Origin: Cryptomeria japonica
Taxonomy: Eukaryota; Streptophyta; Pinopsida; Cupressales; Cupressaceae
Direction of reading: 5' to 3'
Length of the DNA stretch: 64,000 nt
NCBI RefSeq assembly: GCF_030272615.1
Contig: NC_081413.1
Coordinates: 161,446,849-161,510,848 of the forward strand
This document shows positions 43,698 through 56,131 of the stretch, in pieces. Below the pieces are notes generated by a model. That model was not told where the DNA came from and ran no database searches. It saw only the letters and a list, made by a program, of their open reading frames with translations. A program made the position numbers and the translations under genes. Each line of letters begins with the position of its first letter. The first letter of the stretch is position 1.

Positions 43698-45323
43698 TCA
43701 TTGCAACTTCTCAAGTTGTTGCGCAATTGTATCAGATTTTAGAGGTACATCATTAATCCCGGTTGGTATCCTTTGTCGATACATCGCATTTCCGATCAGT
43801 TGTTGATACTCTGAAATGGCCGTTTTTGGTGTCTCTGGCATATAAAGTTCTTGGTACATCGCTTGTTGTTGCGGTTGTGCTATGCCTTGATATCGACCTT
43901 GTTGTTGTGCTTCTTGGAGCCTAGGTTGATATTGCAATTGAGTAGGTTGTTGATATTGCACAGGCACCAATTGTGGTTGTGAAGTAGGATAGCTTGTTTG
44001 CCTTGGCACATATTGTGGCACATGTTGGTGTTGAGGCTGACGGATCAGAATTTGTTGACTTTGTGCCAATTGTTGTCGTGGTGTATATCCCATCATTTGT
44101 AAAAAAAATTGTTTAGATGGTTTTCATTGCTTCTCCTTAGGATGGGGTATAGCACTTGCATTAACTTGCTGTGTTGTTTGTCCAATCCATTGTGATGGTT
44201 GCAAGTTTGTATTAACTTGTAATGGTGCCGAAGGCGCTGCAATTTGTTGTCAAATGCGAAATTGTTGTTGTTTCACATTACTTGTTTGCACATTCGATTG
44301 TACCTTTTGTATATTACTCAATTGTTGCAACAATTTTTGTTGGTGCAAACCACTATCTGTAACTCTTTGTGTCACCATTATCGAAGGGTTTGTCGCAATA
44401 GTGTTCGGCAAAGATATTGAATTTAATGGGACATAAGAACTTTGTTGCATCGTGGAATTATTTTGGATATTGGTGACATTAGGCATTCCAGTTGTGAAGC
44501 TTTCCTGCATCTTAGATTTTGATCCCACTTTATGCATGTAAGGAACCACTTCTTGTTGAGGGACAGCTGTCAATATTTGGGTGTTCTTCATTTGATCTTG
44601 TGTTATAGGTGTTGTGTTGAATAGTGGATTATTTATTGTCTCAAATGGTGACTTTTGAGGAATAGTCACTGTCAATGCCTTTGAAGCACATTTGCTCATC
44701 AAGGTAGGTTGAGTTGCTTGTTGTGCATTTTCTTCATTTGGATGTGGGGAAAAACTTAACAACTCACCACCTTGTTGTTCTTGCACATTGATTTGGTCAC
44801 TTGAAGATGTCACATTACTCATCATGTTAAGATAATTTTGTGGAAACATCTTAAAGACTTTGTTCAAGAACTTATCCATCTTTTTTGTTATCTTTGGATC
44901 TTGAAGGAACATGTCAACATCATTAGAAGTATCAGAATCGGATGAAGAATTTGGTTGGATATTTGGATTCGTTTCTTGGTGAAAGCCTTGATCTGAACCA
45001 AATCCTTGTGAGAGAGTTTGTTCTTCATATAATGTTTGAGTTTGAATGTCATGTTGTAGGTGTGGTTGATTCAAATTGAAAGGTGCACTTCCTCTTGGAG
45101 TTGGTGGAACACTCCCATGTCCTAGTTTCATAGGTACAAACACTGGTTCATATAATGGAGGTGGTCCAAGTTGAACCATTCCATATGGTGGTAGAGATGT
45201 GTTTGATGAACCTTCAATTTGTACTGTTTGGCTAGTTTGAAACTGTGAATTTGTTGTGTTGTCCATGGGTTGATACATTGGTTCACCCATCTTTTTAGAT
45301 TTTGATCTTGTCTCAATAGGCAT
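43698..45323 (-). pseudogene. Gln-rich N-terminal gag extension of element G
   Basis: ATG at 45323 (MPIETRSKSKKMGEPMYQP). The open pieces 44250-45323 and 43698-44096 are in one frame. The 540-codon product is low-complexity, rich in Gln, Pro, Asn and Thr (QPQHQHVPQYVPRQ, QQQGRYQGIAQPQQQ), with no folded domain before the capsid. Long N-terminal additions are known in Tat elements. Its composition resembles prion-like disordered domains. Confidence 0.7.
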
Positions 45324-47355
45324 GTCACTTGTGCAAATGCAATGTTTTTGGAATTTTCAAAGATAATATATGCTATGTAACTAAATGCAAACTATGTTTT
45401 TGGTTGTTTTTGAAGATTTTGACAAACTTTTTGAATGCAAATCTAAGAGAGGGACCCTTAGGAAATTGGAATGATATCTAGACCTCAAAGGACAAAAGGA
45501 CTTAAGTGACAAAAGGACAAAATGACAAAGTCTCCCCTATATGCTTGGATACTAAGCTAGGTTTGACCAAATGATATTGATGACAAAAGGACAAAAGATT
45601 TAATAAGGTCTAGATCTCCTAACAATGACTTAGGGTTTATCAAAGATTTGGATTACTCAAGTATGGAAAAACCTAGCTTTGGCACTATATGCAAAGGGAC
45701 AATTACTATGCAAATGACCCTAATATGATATGATAATAACCTACACTTAATGAAGAAACTTAGGGTATGCAAAGTATGACAATGGTATGACTTTAATGCA
45801 AGAGGACACATGCAAATGGATGACCCTTATTGATATGCAAAGGAGTATGACTTAGGTGAAACCTAACCTTGGTACTTGACAATGAACTTTGCAAAATGCA
45901 ACCTAGGATGAACCTAAATGTAAGTGACATGAATGTTAAGACAAGATTTTGAACAATGTTTGCTAACCATGTTTGAAGATGAGTTTTGAATCTTGTTGAA
46001 CTTTTGTTGGATGAATGTCTCTTGTGTTTAATCTTATGTTGGATCAATTTGTTTTGTTCTTGAAATGAGGTACAATTCAACTTTTGACAAGAAAAGAATA
46101 CAAGATATTGCAACTTAGACTCAAGACAATCATGCTCATTCCCACATTTCTTATGGTAGGCAAGGACATTAGGTACTTGAGAGGTAGACTCATTATGGGA
46201 TTCAAGGAGAATACATAGATGCTTGACCCCACGGGCTCCCCTCCATGGCACTCACTTCTTAGGGCAGCCAAGCATCAGTCCCCATGGAAATCTCCCCATG
46301 GAAAACTTAGTATCTCTTCCAAGTATCCGAACTTGTCCTTCTCAAGCAACTAGAAGGGTTTTTGGCCTCTAAATACAAGGTGTTTAGTAAGGATTTCTGT
46401 TAAGCGTTACTCCTTGATGTCACGCAAGAGTGATTGAGACATTAAGCCCATCAAGATACCAAACAAATGTAGTCGCGCAAGCATGATTTAGACCGTGAGG
46501 TCCTACTTAGATGTTGATATGAGAAAGAGTTCAAGGGTCATCACTTCCCAAGTAACTACAATTCCCACGTAACCCTTCCTTCAAAGCTTTCGCTCATCAG
46601 GTATTGTTTTATAGTGAGTTAGAATTCGAAGGTATTCTAGCCATACTCACTTTGGGTCGTTCCCTTCTCACGATTATCACTTGCTTGCAAAAGCAAATGG
46701 TCGGGAAGGCAGGCCCTCTATAGGTGACACACAATCAAAACAATGAGCATGGTATCGAAGATCTGGATTTTTGATCACCCTAAGAAGGATGAGAGCATAC
46801 TCTCCTACTCCAATGTCACACTCAACAATCAAAGCAAAAACATGTTCATTCCAACCTATTTAGAAATCACTAGGTGCCTAAAAATTAATTGCAAACACAA
46901 GGTTTAGTTGTTTCTCCAAGGCAACCTGCAAAACCCAAGTTAGAAGTTTGATTTGTTGTCTTTGACTATTGATTCTACATAAAGCATGTTAATAGTTTGA
47001 TTTGTTGTCTTTGCCATGCGTATGCCAAGATTCTGCATAGATAATTAGTACCAAAAACCAAAACACAGAAAACAGAATGCAAAAACTAAACAAATTTCAA
47101 GTAAAACACTGCATTTTTACCTTTGTTCTGGACTTTACACAGGTGCAGAAGTCATGACACAGGTGCAGAATGTCTTCAACATAGGCGTAGAATGCTCAAC
47201 ATAGGTGCAGGTTGCTTCACACAGGCGCAAAAGTCTCCAGAAAACCCTGCACGACCCTGTTTTTGGGTTTTTTGGCCTGCAAATCAACTCAAAAGCACTC
47301 AAAGACACAATAAAGGGATTAGATGGTTAGTGTTCATGTCGGGTTCACTAATTAA
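45324..47355 (-). other. Leader of element G with 20-bp repeats
   Basis: Two kilobases between the LTR and gag without a convincing gene. It contains GACAAAAGGACAAA phrases (45485-45600) and, at 47138-47235, five units of about 20 bp built on ACAGGTGCAGAA (ACACAGG or ACATAGG variants). The base run next to LTR2 reads, on the minus strand, TTAATTAGTGAACCCGACAT. It is where the primer-binding site should be, but I cannot match it to a particular tRNA. Confidence 0.55.
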
Positions 47356-48870
47356 TGTAGCATAGGAGATAGGAAATCATCACAAACAAATATAAAAACT
47401 ACTAATCGTTAGCTCAATCATGAAAGCACATTGCAATGATCTATCCTAAACAACACTCAATAGAGACATGAAATAAAAACATTCAAAACTAGAAATTAAG
47501 CAAACCAAAGGTATGATTTGAATGCTCCTTCATGCGGCTCCATTGTCCTTCTTTCTTCTCCAAATAGTTTTGTTGTAGATCTCACCTTCAAGTGCATAAA
47601 CCTAATTGAGAAAGCAAGATTGACATTGACACAAGAATACTCGAAGTGTGATTTGACAAAGTGAGTAGAAATTCAATAGTCTGATTAGGGGTCAAGAATC
47701 AAGGGTTTGATTGAAGAAATTCATCCAATTTATAGAGAAATTGGAGAAAAAATCAAATTAGCATGAAATGGATATTAGAAGCAATTGATTTCAAAATGGG
47801 AAAAATGAGTGAAAAGAAGAAGGTTATGACACCTTCTATGTCATGAATTATGACATATTGCCAATGCAATGCTTAGAGGACTAGATCCTTATGACATCTT
47901 GCTATGCCAAGAGTATGACGCATGAAGCACAAAAATAGGGAGAACTAGAGACAAGTTAATTAGGTGGAAATTGAATTTAGCAAATTAGAAAATAGGTGGA
48001 AATTAGGAATTAGGAAATAATGAAAATAGGAAATTAGGAAAATTAAGAATTAGAAATGATGAAATTAGGAATTTAGTGAATTTCATAATAATTTCTCATT
48101 TATTAATAATTCACAAAGAGGGAATTTTAGGAAATTAGGTAAATTAATTAATAATTTGTCATTTATTAATTAATTCACAAAAAGAGGAAATTTAGTTAGC
48201 CAATTAAATGAAACATTTAATTGCGACATGAAGACTTAGGATAAATAAATAATTTATTAATCATAAAGGAAGAAATGATAAACAAGGTTAAATGATTAAA
48301 TCACGAAACCCTAGAAGATGAATTAGGTCTTGATGAAAGATAATTGACTCAATCATGATTTTAAATTGATAAATGACCAATGTGATAAATGATTTTATTG
48401 AGAAAATGTGCCAATTAATGAGGAACAATGACAAATTGATCCAAATTGACATAATTGAAACAGACAACGATCGAACAAGAGGACAAGAATCGATGACAAA
48501 ATAGATTGCAAAATGACAATATTGAAAATGACCACGATTGATGACAAATTGATCGCAAAATGACAAAATTGATAAGAGGACAACGATCGATGACAAATCG
48601 ATCACAAGATTGACAGGAGGACAAAACCCCAATTAGGATTGATGATGTCCAAAATAATGACAAATGAGCATGCACATTGATGCGACAGGATAAGATTGAC
48701 CAAAATCATGATTGAATATTGTTGTCAACAAGACCAAATTAGAGAGAAAGATGATTGAAGAATGTAGAAGAATGACTCGATGCTCGCAAATGATAAAAAC
48801 CAAGTGCGTGACATAGGAGAAATGTTAATGTGACGCAAAAACCTAAAATGAGGCAATGCGCAAATGTTAA
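47356..48870 (-). repeat. Inner 5' LTR of element G (LTR2)
   Basis: 1,515 bp, ending CTATGCTACA next to the leader on the minus strand. Its outer end stops after GCGCAAATGTTAA and lacks the last ~41 bases (with the TGTAGACACC terminus) present in LTR1 and LTR3. It is followed by ATTAA (48871-48875) and then LTR3. Confidence 0.92.
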
Positions 48871-48875
48871 ATTAA

Positions 48876-50414
48876 TGTACGTTAGGAAATAGGAAATCAT
48901 CACAAGCATTATAAACATTAATCATTAGCTCAATCACAAGAAGTCATTGCAATGATCTATCCTAAACAACACTCAATAGAGACATGAAATAAAAACATTC
49001 AAAACTAGAAATTAAGCAAACCAAAGGTATGATTTGAATGCTCTTTCATGCGGCTCCATTGTCCTTCTTTCTTCTCCAAATAGTTTTGTTGTTGATCTCA
49101 CCTTCAAGTGCATAAACCTAATTGAGAAAGCAAGATTGACATTGACACAAGAATACTCGAAGCATGATTTGACAAAGTGAGTAGAAATTCAATAGTCTAA
49201 TTAGGGGATTCGATTGAAGAAATTCATCCAATTTATAGAGAAATTGGAGAAAAGATCAAATTAGCATGAAATGGATATTAGAAGCAATTGATTTCAAAAT
49301 GGGAAAAATGAGTGAAAAGAAGAAGGTTATGACACCTTCTATGTCATGAATTATGGCATATTGCCAATGCAATGCTTAGAGGACTAGATCCTTATGACAT
49401 CTTGCTATGCCAAGAGTATGACGCATGAAGCACAAAAATAGGGAGAACTAGAGACAAGTTAATTAGGTGGAAATTGAATTTAGCAAATTATAAAATAGGT
49501 GGAAATTAGGAATTAGGAAATAATGAAAATAGGAAATTAGGAAAATTAAGAATTAGAAATGATGAAATTAGGAATTTAGTGAATTTCATAATAATTTCTC
49601 ATTTATTAATAATTCACAAAGAGGGAATTTTAGGAAATTAGGTAAATTAATTAATAATTTATCATTTATTAATTAATTCACAAAAAGAGGAAATTTAGTT
49701 AGCCAATTAAATGAAACATTTAATTGTGACACAAAGACTTAGGATAAATAAATAATTTATTAATCATAAAGGAAGAAATGATAAACAAGGTTAAATGATT
49801 AAATCACGAAACCCTAGAAGATGAATTAGGTCTTGATGAAAGATAATTGACTCGATCATGATTTTAAATTGATAAATGACCAATGTGATAAATGATTTGA
49901 TTGAGAAAATGCGCCAATTGATGAGGAACAATGACAAATTGATCCAAATTGACATAATTGAAACAGACAATGATCGAACAAGAGGACAAGAATCGATGAC
50001 AGAATAGATTGCAAAACGACAATATTGAAAATGACCACGATTGATGACAACTCGATCGCAAAATGACAAAATTGATAAGAGGACAATGATCGATGACAAA
50101 TCAATTGCAAGATTGATAGGAGGAAAAAACCCTAATTAGGATTGATGATGTCCAAAATAATGACAAATGAGCATGCACATTGATGCAATAAGATAAAATC
50201 GATCAAACTCATGACTGGATAGTGTTGTCGACAAGACCAAATTCGAGAGCGAGATGAATGAAGAATGTAGAAGAATGACTCAATGCTCGCAAATGATAAA
50301 GACCAAGTGCAAAACATTGAAGAAATGTTAATGCGACGCAAAAACCTAAAATGAGGCAATGCACAAATGTTAAAGTATGACTCCGCAAGCGTTGACCATT
50401 TTTAGGTGTCTACA
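48876..50414 (-). repeat. Outer 5' LTR of element G (LTR3)
   Basis: 1,539 bp with an intact TGTAGACACC terminus beside the target duplication CATAG at 50415. Its inner edge reads TGTACGTTAGGAAATAGG, differing from TGTAGCATAGGAGATAGG of the other two, and it has a 15-base internal deletion near 49207. Confidence 0.92.
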
Positions 50415-51290
50415 CATAGGCTTGTAGATACAGCAAATGAAGAATAGTATTTTCATTACTCAATCTAAGTATGTGAAAGAGGTTTTGAAGACTTTTTGTA
50501 TGAGTGACTATAAACCAGTTGGAACCCCAATGGTTACAGGTTGTAATTTGTCCAAGGAAGATGCATCTAAGTTTGTACATGAAAAGGAATAAAGGTCAAT
50601 GATTGGCAAATTACACTATGTTGTTCATAGTCGACGGAATATTGCCCATGCAGTTGGTATTGTTGCTACATTTTAGAAGAATCCAAAGGAAGCACATCTG
50701 ATGGCAACCAAGAGAATTTTTTGATATCTGAAAGGTACTGTTGACTATGGGTTATGGTATCCATATGGTGGAAATTTTTATTTGAAGGCATACACAGATG
50801 TTGATTGGGTAGGAAATATTGATGACTAGAAGAATACTACCAGTGGAACACTCTTTCTAGGAGGAAGGCTTGTTTCATGGAGTAGAAAAAAGAAGAGTTG
50901 TACTTCAGAATCTGTTGCTGAAGCTGAGTATGTAGCAGCTTATATGAATTGCACACAAGCTATTTGGATGAGGCACATTTTGGAAGATTTTAAGATGAAA
51001 ATATCAAAACCAATAAAGAAATTTGTGTGATAATAGAAGTGCAATAAATATTTCTAAAAATCTTGTTTTACACGCAAGGACTAAGCACATTGAATTGAAG
51101 TATCACTTCTTGAGGGAAAAAGTTCAAAGTAAAGATGTTATCTTGGAGCATGTTTCTACCAAGGAGCGGCTTGCACATATCTTTACCAAACCTCTACTGA
51201 TTGCATCAATCCTTGAATTACTTGTAGAATCTTACCTGGATTGTGGATGTATTCCAGGGGGGAAGCATCAAGTTGTAGTATGTTGTTGAT
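50415..51290 (+). pseudogene. RT end and RNase H of J/F, resumed after element G
   Basis: Resumes exactly where 34022 stops. SKYVKEVLKTFCMSDYKPVG and KLHYVVHSRRNIAHAVGI end the RT. RNase H follows with DVDWVGNIDD, SGTLFLGGRLVSW, SVAEAEYVAAY and, after a frameshift, CDNRSAINISKNLVL and KHIELKYHFLREKVQ. Stops lie at 50590, 50673, 50722 and 50827, and an extra base or two occurs near 51020. It ends near HIFTKPLL before the polypurine region. Confidence 0.82.
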
Positions 51291-51531
51291 GTATAGTGAG
51301 AGCATAATTATCTGGTTTTTACTTTCACTTTGGTATTGTTGTCAAAGGGGGAGAAGAATTATGTGATTGAAGAGAATAATTATGTGTCTTATTAGGTGAA
51401 CCAGCAGCAGGCTAAAGACAGACAAAGCAAGGTGAATACTTGGTATTGTAAACTAGGATTCATATTCACCAATCTCAGCAGCAACTAGAGGCATTGATAT
51501 TTGTATTACCATCAATGCCAAAGGGGGAGAT
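51291..51531 (+). other. 3' noncoding region and polypurine tracts of F
   Basis: AAAGGGGGAGAAG at about 51346 and AAAGGGGGAGAT at 51520-51531 next to the 3' LTR. Nothing coding. Confidence 0.7.
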
Positions 51532-52834
51532 TGTTGGCATTTTTAGTTTGTTGGAATTTTGCATATATATTGCATTAATGATATGTTGTCATTGATGTCA
51601 ATTTCACCTGTAATGGGATTCATGTTACTACTGAGATTGTTGTTTTTTATATTAGCTAGTAATCAATAAGAAGAGCTTTGTGGAAGATGTTGTAAACTGA
51701 TGTAAAGGGTTAAATCTTTCTATGCAATGTAACGGATAAACCCTATCAGTTGTAAAACCCTAATCGATCAAGTTTGTTGGTTTATCATCTGATGAGTGGT
51801 AATGATGGAGACACATGTGATCATTGTATGAGGATATGTTCAGATTGTTTTGGCACATTTGTTTGTTGTTTAGGGAAGGAGAAAAGTGGATTGCATCTAA
51901 TGCACAACACGTGATGAGTTACAAAGTCTGATGAAGTGGTGATCATGGAGAAGTTGGAATTTTCTTGAAGAAAGTGAAGAGATTGTTATGATTTTTAATG
52001 GTCAAGATTGTACCGACTTGTTTGTAATCTTGATGATGAGTGTGTAGTTTCCTAACCAGTGAATGGATCTGCACTTCAAGTAAGACAGATTGAAGCTTAA
52101 AAGGATCTAATCAAGTGAATGTAGTGCTATTCAAACAGATCAAGAAAACTTGTTGTTTTCTAACAATTACAGTAGAAATGAAATCCCTTAACCGAGTAAG
52201 CTCTAACAAGCTTGGTTACTTATTAAATCCTCTAACAAGGTGGCCCATTAGCTTGTATTCTTAAATCCTCTAGCGAGGTTACTCCTAACAGGGTATTGTG
52301 CTTTTTATCAAGACATATTTGTAAATCCCTTAACCGGGTGATTCCTAACTAGAATTAGTGCTTAATAGGACCTATTATAAATCTTTAACAAGCTTGGTTT
52401 CTAATAGGGTGAACTTCAGAAGAGTTCAGATAGCTATCCTTGTGAATCTCATCTCACCATGGTTTTTACCTATTTGGGTTTTCCATGTATAAACATTTGT
52501 GTCAAGTGGTGAATGTTTTTGTGGTTATGATCTTATTTGTTGATTTGAGTAACTTCTGATAAAGCATGATAACTAGAATCATTGAGAGATGAATATGTTG
52601 AGATATGTTTAAGCATTGTTGATGTTTACAAGATTGGAGTTGTTTACTGTTAAGTTGTCATAAGAGTCAAACCGGTTGATGTCAAGTATTCTTATGAATA
52701 TTGATCTTAACTGTGATATTTTTACCTTGTATGATTGAATTTGAGTTTGGGAGCTTTGTATCAGTTTTTTAGTATACTGATTCAACCCCCCTCTTAGTAT
52801 TCTACCAGATACTTATTCTTTCATCATACCATCA
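51532..52834 (+). repeat. 3' LTR of element F
   Basis: 1,303 bp, begins TGTTGGCATTTTTAGTTTG and ends TCATACCATCA. Pairs with the interrupted LTR at 22182. Carries a stem-loop series at about 52185-52400, including AAGCT/AGCTT with loop CTAACA at about 52200, CCTC/GAGG and ATTC/GAAT, and the GATTCAACCCCCC phrase near the end. Confidence 0.82.
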
Positions 52835-52839
52835 CATCC

Positions 52840-53279
52840 ACCTTTGTTCGGTCTTCTATATCGGTTTGGCATAATTTACCAACCAAGAGACACTACCGAT
52901 ATAACTCACCTTGCCAATATAACCTATTCTCACTGAGGGACCTTCATACCTGCTAACCTCTTCTCTATTGATGGATCAAGTTGATCTTCCATCAAACACA
53001 TTGGACCATCCACTAATTCCCTTTACCGGTTGGATTATACTTCTCTTTATATACTGGTGATCACATCCCTGTTATCCTTTGCTTTCTTACCGATGGTCTT
53101 GCTTACCGATAGATGTTGCACTTCATGTGTACTGGCGAGATACCTTTTCTCTCTACTTACACACTTCATCCTTCATACCAGTTGACATCACTACTTACTT
53201 CACTCATACCGGTCACCACTACTTACTCGCTGGTGACAATTCCATACCGGTTGACATCAATGACAACCTAATGCCAACA
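52840..53279 (-). repeat. 3' LTR of copia element H, right part
   Basis: Continuation of 20942-22181 after F. Ends ATGCCAACA at 53279, i.e. the minus-strand start TGTTGGCAT. ACCGGT and ACCGAT sites are frequent. Confidence 0.65.
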
Positions 53280-54051
53280 ATCTCCCCCTTTGGCATTGAT
53301 GTCAACTCACCTGCAAGTATCCACACCGGTAGATTTCTCCCCCTTTGACACAATGACAAAGGGTCAGGGTATTTCATTATCCAATTTATTCTCCCTCTTT
53401 GACCCATCTTTTTTTGGTTAGACTTTGGGTACTCCCCCTTAGTCAAAGCTCATCTTTGTGATTACAATCGGCACTGAGACATAAAATCTTGAACTCTCCC
53501 TATGATCAGCATGTGGTTCAAGAGATATAGATATTGCTATGAACTCCCCTTGAACCATATATCTCCTTACAAACTTAAGTACATGAGGCAAGTGACAACT
53601 GCCAACTTGTGTTTCAAGTACTCAAAAGTGCTTACCAATAATGGTTTGGTGAAGATGTTTGCCACTTGTTCTCCTGTAGGGACATATTCCATCATGACTT
53701 CTTGTCCTTCAACCTTCTCTCTGAGAAAATGATACTTGATGGATATATGCTTTTTCCTTGAATGCATCACCATGTTCTTTGATATGTTGATGGCACTTGA
53801 ATTGTCACACTAGATAGGAATAGGATCAGATATGTCTACCTATATTTCCTCGAGGGTCTTCTTCATCCAAAGCACCTGAGAGAAGCATGTGACAACAATA
53901 AGGTATTGTTCTTTAGCAATTGATAGGGAGATTTAATCCTTCTTCTTTCTATGTCATGAGACAAACCAGTCACCTCGAAGAATGCACCACCACTTGTTCT
54001 CTTCTGGTCATCAATGCAGCCTACCCAATCAACATTTGTGTATGCTTCCAA
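53280..54051 (-). pseudogene. RNase H of copia element H
   Basis: After polypurine tracts (CTCCCCC at 53281, 53338 and 53433 in plus sense), the minus strand encodes the end of copia RNase H: KHISIKYHFLREKVEGQEV, VPTGEQVANIFTKPLL, and in another frame AYTNVDWVGCIDDQKRTSGG. At least two frameshifts split it, and the AEYVA segment is badly decayed (around 53880-53930). Confidence 0.75.
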
Positions 54052-54854
54052 GGTAAATTCCTATTGTTTAGGGTAGCATAATCCATAATTGTGATTGCTT
54101 AGGTGTTGCTTGAAATCTAGCAACCATACACATTGCTTGCACTATATCCAGTCTAGAAGCAATAAGATACAATAAACTCCCAATCATGGATCTATACAAG
54201 ATCTGATCCACTACTGGTGACTCATCACTCTTTCTTAGTTTGCATCTGGTCACCATGGGGTACTCACCGGTTTGCAGTTCTCCATTTCTTTAGCATGTCC
54301 TTTGCATACTTGGTTTGTGAGATGAATATTCCCTTATTTAGCTGTGATATCTACAAACCAAGAAAGTATGTCAACTCTCCAAGCATTGACATCTCAAATT
54401 CTAACTGCATCTAATTAGCAAAATCTTTGCAAAGAGTGTCCTTGTTGCCTCCAAAAATGATGTCATCTACATACACAACCACAATGATCATGTGGTTTCC
54501 ATCTTCCTTGATGTATAAATTGTTGTCAATGCTCCACTTTTTGAATCCTTTCTCCTTTAGGTACTTATCGAGCCTTGAATACCATGCTCTAGGAGCCTCC
54601 TTTAAACCATGCAGGGCTTTCTTCAACCGGCAAACAAAGGTTTCATCATCATGTAATAGAAACCCTTCCAATTGCTCCATGTACACTTCTTCCAAATTTC
54701 CATTGAGGAAGGCAGATTTTACATCCATTTGATATACCTTATAACCCTTGTAGTTTGAAAAATCTAGAAACATCCTAGTTGCTTCTAGTCTAGCTACCGG
54801 TGCAAATTTTTCTTCAAAATAAATGCCCTCTACTTGAGAGTAACCTTTGCACAC
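54052..54854 (-). pseudogene. Reverse transcriptase of copia element H
   Basis: The open piece 54411-54854 holds [60 protein letters not shown] and the active site [12 protein letters not shown] (YVDD kept). The piece 54068-54256 gives the end of the domain (MIGSLLYLIASRLDIVQAMC) in another frame. These are Sirevirus-like copia RT motifs. One to two indels and some stops disable it. Confidence 0.85.
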
Positions 54855-55450
54855 AAGTCAAGCTTTATGCCTAACAATTTTACCTTCTTCATTTGTCTTG
54901 TTCTAGTAGACCCATTTGGTGCCAATGATGTTCTTGTCTACCAGTCTAGGGACTAATTTCCAAGTCTATTTCTTCTACATCTGCTACAACTCTTCTTCCA
55001 TGGCATCCATCCATTTCTAACTTTTGTTGGCCTCATTGAATGTCTTAGGTTCCATTTCACTCATGAGGAAGAAATTAACTTGTTCATCATTTTGGGAAAG
55101 TCTTCTTCTAGTCTGCACATCATCACTCTTATTACCTAAAATATGCTCTTCTGGGTGTTTTTCTGCACATACCAATTAGGGACCTTATTGGATGCTTCTT
55201 CTAGTTCATTGTCTGACTGAGCTTCTTCACCTTCATCACCAGAATCATCATGTCGCTTCACTTGTGCTTGTCTTCCTTTATGCATATCCTCATCAACTCT
55301 TACATGATCACTCTCAATGACTCTTCTTATTCGTTTTTTGTAGCATTTGTAGGCCCTACTATGAGTTTAGTAGCAAAGGAAGATCCCTTCATCACTCCTA
55401 GAATCAAAACTACCCAAAACATCCATGTCTCTCTTAATAAAACATTTACT
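54855..55450 (-). pseudogene. Integrase-RT connection of copia element H
   Basis: About 600 bp of decayed sequence between integrase and RT. Short in-frame fragments recall the acidic linker and the start of RT (MEEELQQM-, LVPRLVDKNIIGTKWVY-like), with many stops. No separate gene. Confidence 0.55.
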
Positions 55451-56131
55451 TCAAAATACTTTGAAGTATTTGACTAATGGTTTCCGGTCATACCATAGTT
55501 CATAAGGTGCCATATTTCTATTTGTTCTCAACTGAACTAGGTTCAAAGTATATGTTGCAGTATGAACTGCTTCCTTCCAATACATATCCGATAAACTTGC
55601 CTCATTCAACATGGTTCTAGTCATCTCCTTGACAGTCATGTTCTTCCTTTATACCATGCCATTTTGTTGTGGTGTCCTGGGGGCTGAGTATTGTCTTTTG
55701 ATTCCATGTCTCCCATAGTAATCATCAAACTCATTTGATGTGAACTCTCCACCCTATTCAAGTCTTAGGAATTTCAGCTTGCATCCACTTTCCTTTTCTA
55801 CCATCTTTCGGAAGATCTTGAATCTATCAAATTCTTGTGATTTATCTTGTAGGAAAGTGACCCATGTCATTCTTGAATAGTCATCAATGAAAATCATAAA
55901 GTATCTCTCACTTGCAAGAGCTCTTATCCTAGTAAGACCACACAGATCTATATGTACAAGTTCAAAGTGTCTTGAAGTGTTGTGTTTGTTTGTCTTGAAG
56001 CTCACCTTAGTATGCTTTCCTTTCACACATTCATCACAAAATGTGCTTACTAGTTTGATGATTGGTGGTATATTTCTCACACAACCCTTTTTTCTTACTG
56101 CAACTAGATTATCAAAATTTATGTGGCCTAA
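55451..56131 (-). pseudogene. Integrase of copia element H
   Basis: Minus frame with CDECVKGKHTKVSF (zinc-domain end), FELVHIDLCGL (first catalytic Asp), FIDDYSRMTWVTFL, then LRLE followed by a stop where family members have an LR(S/I)DNGGEF-type motif, so the second Asp is replaced by Glu. An SAPRTPQQNG-type motif with the catalytic region follows, and MYWKEAVHTATYTLNLVQLR. The pieces 55754-56080 and 55451-55639 are in one register. It is inactive through both the Asp change and the stops. Confidence 0.8.

Larger units (their letters stand above)
34023..50414 (-). mobile_element. Tat-type Ty3/gypsy element G with three LTRs
   Basis: A 16.4-kb element inserted in the RT/RNase H connection of J/F. 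Target duplication CATAG lies at 34018-34022 and 50415-50419; removing the element and one copy restores colinearity with element I. The order on the minus strand is 5' LTR (48876-50414), a second slightly truncated LTR (47356-48870), leader, gag, protease with G-patch, RT, RNase H, a second RNase H, integrase, a repeat-rich 3' region and 3' LTR (34023-35578). The dual RNase H and the GRPWIHA protease type indicate the Tat branch (Ogre/Retand relatives). Confidence 0.9.
22182..52834 (+). mobile_element. Composite copia element F (with J), host of B, C and G
   Basis: The two ends are copies of one LTR: 22182-23067 begins TGTTGGCATTTTTAGTTTG, and so does the LTR at 51532-52834. The flanks CATCT (22177-22181) and CATCC (52835-52839) would be a 5-bp target duplication with one later change. 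Within it lie, in order, B (containing C), a 5' LTR and gag of a different subfamily (J), a pol relic split by G, and F's own 3' LTR. The simplest reading is that J inserted into B in F's orientation and that a later deletion fused J's 5' half to F's pol. Confidence 0.55.

Noticed and set aside
47335-47355. Assigning the primer tRNA of element G
   Set aside because: The sequence after the LTR (minus sense TTAATTAGTGAACCCG) lacks the usual TGG start directly at the border and I could not match it with confidence to a tRNA 3' end.
54217-54732. Plus-strand ORFs over the RT of H
   Set aside because: Antisense of the copia RT, which has clear motifs on the minus strand.
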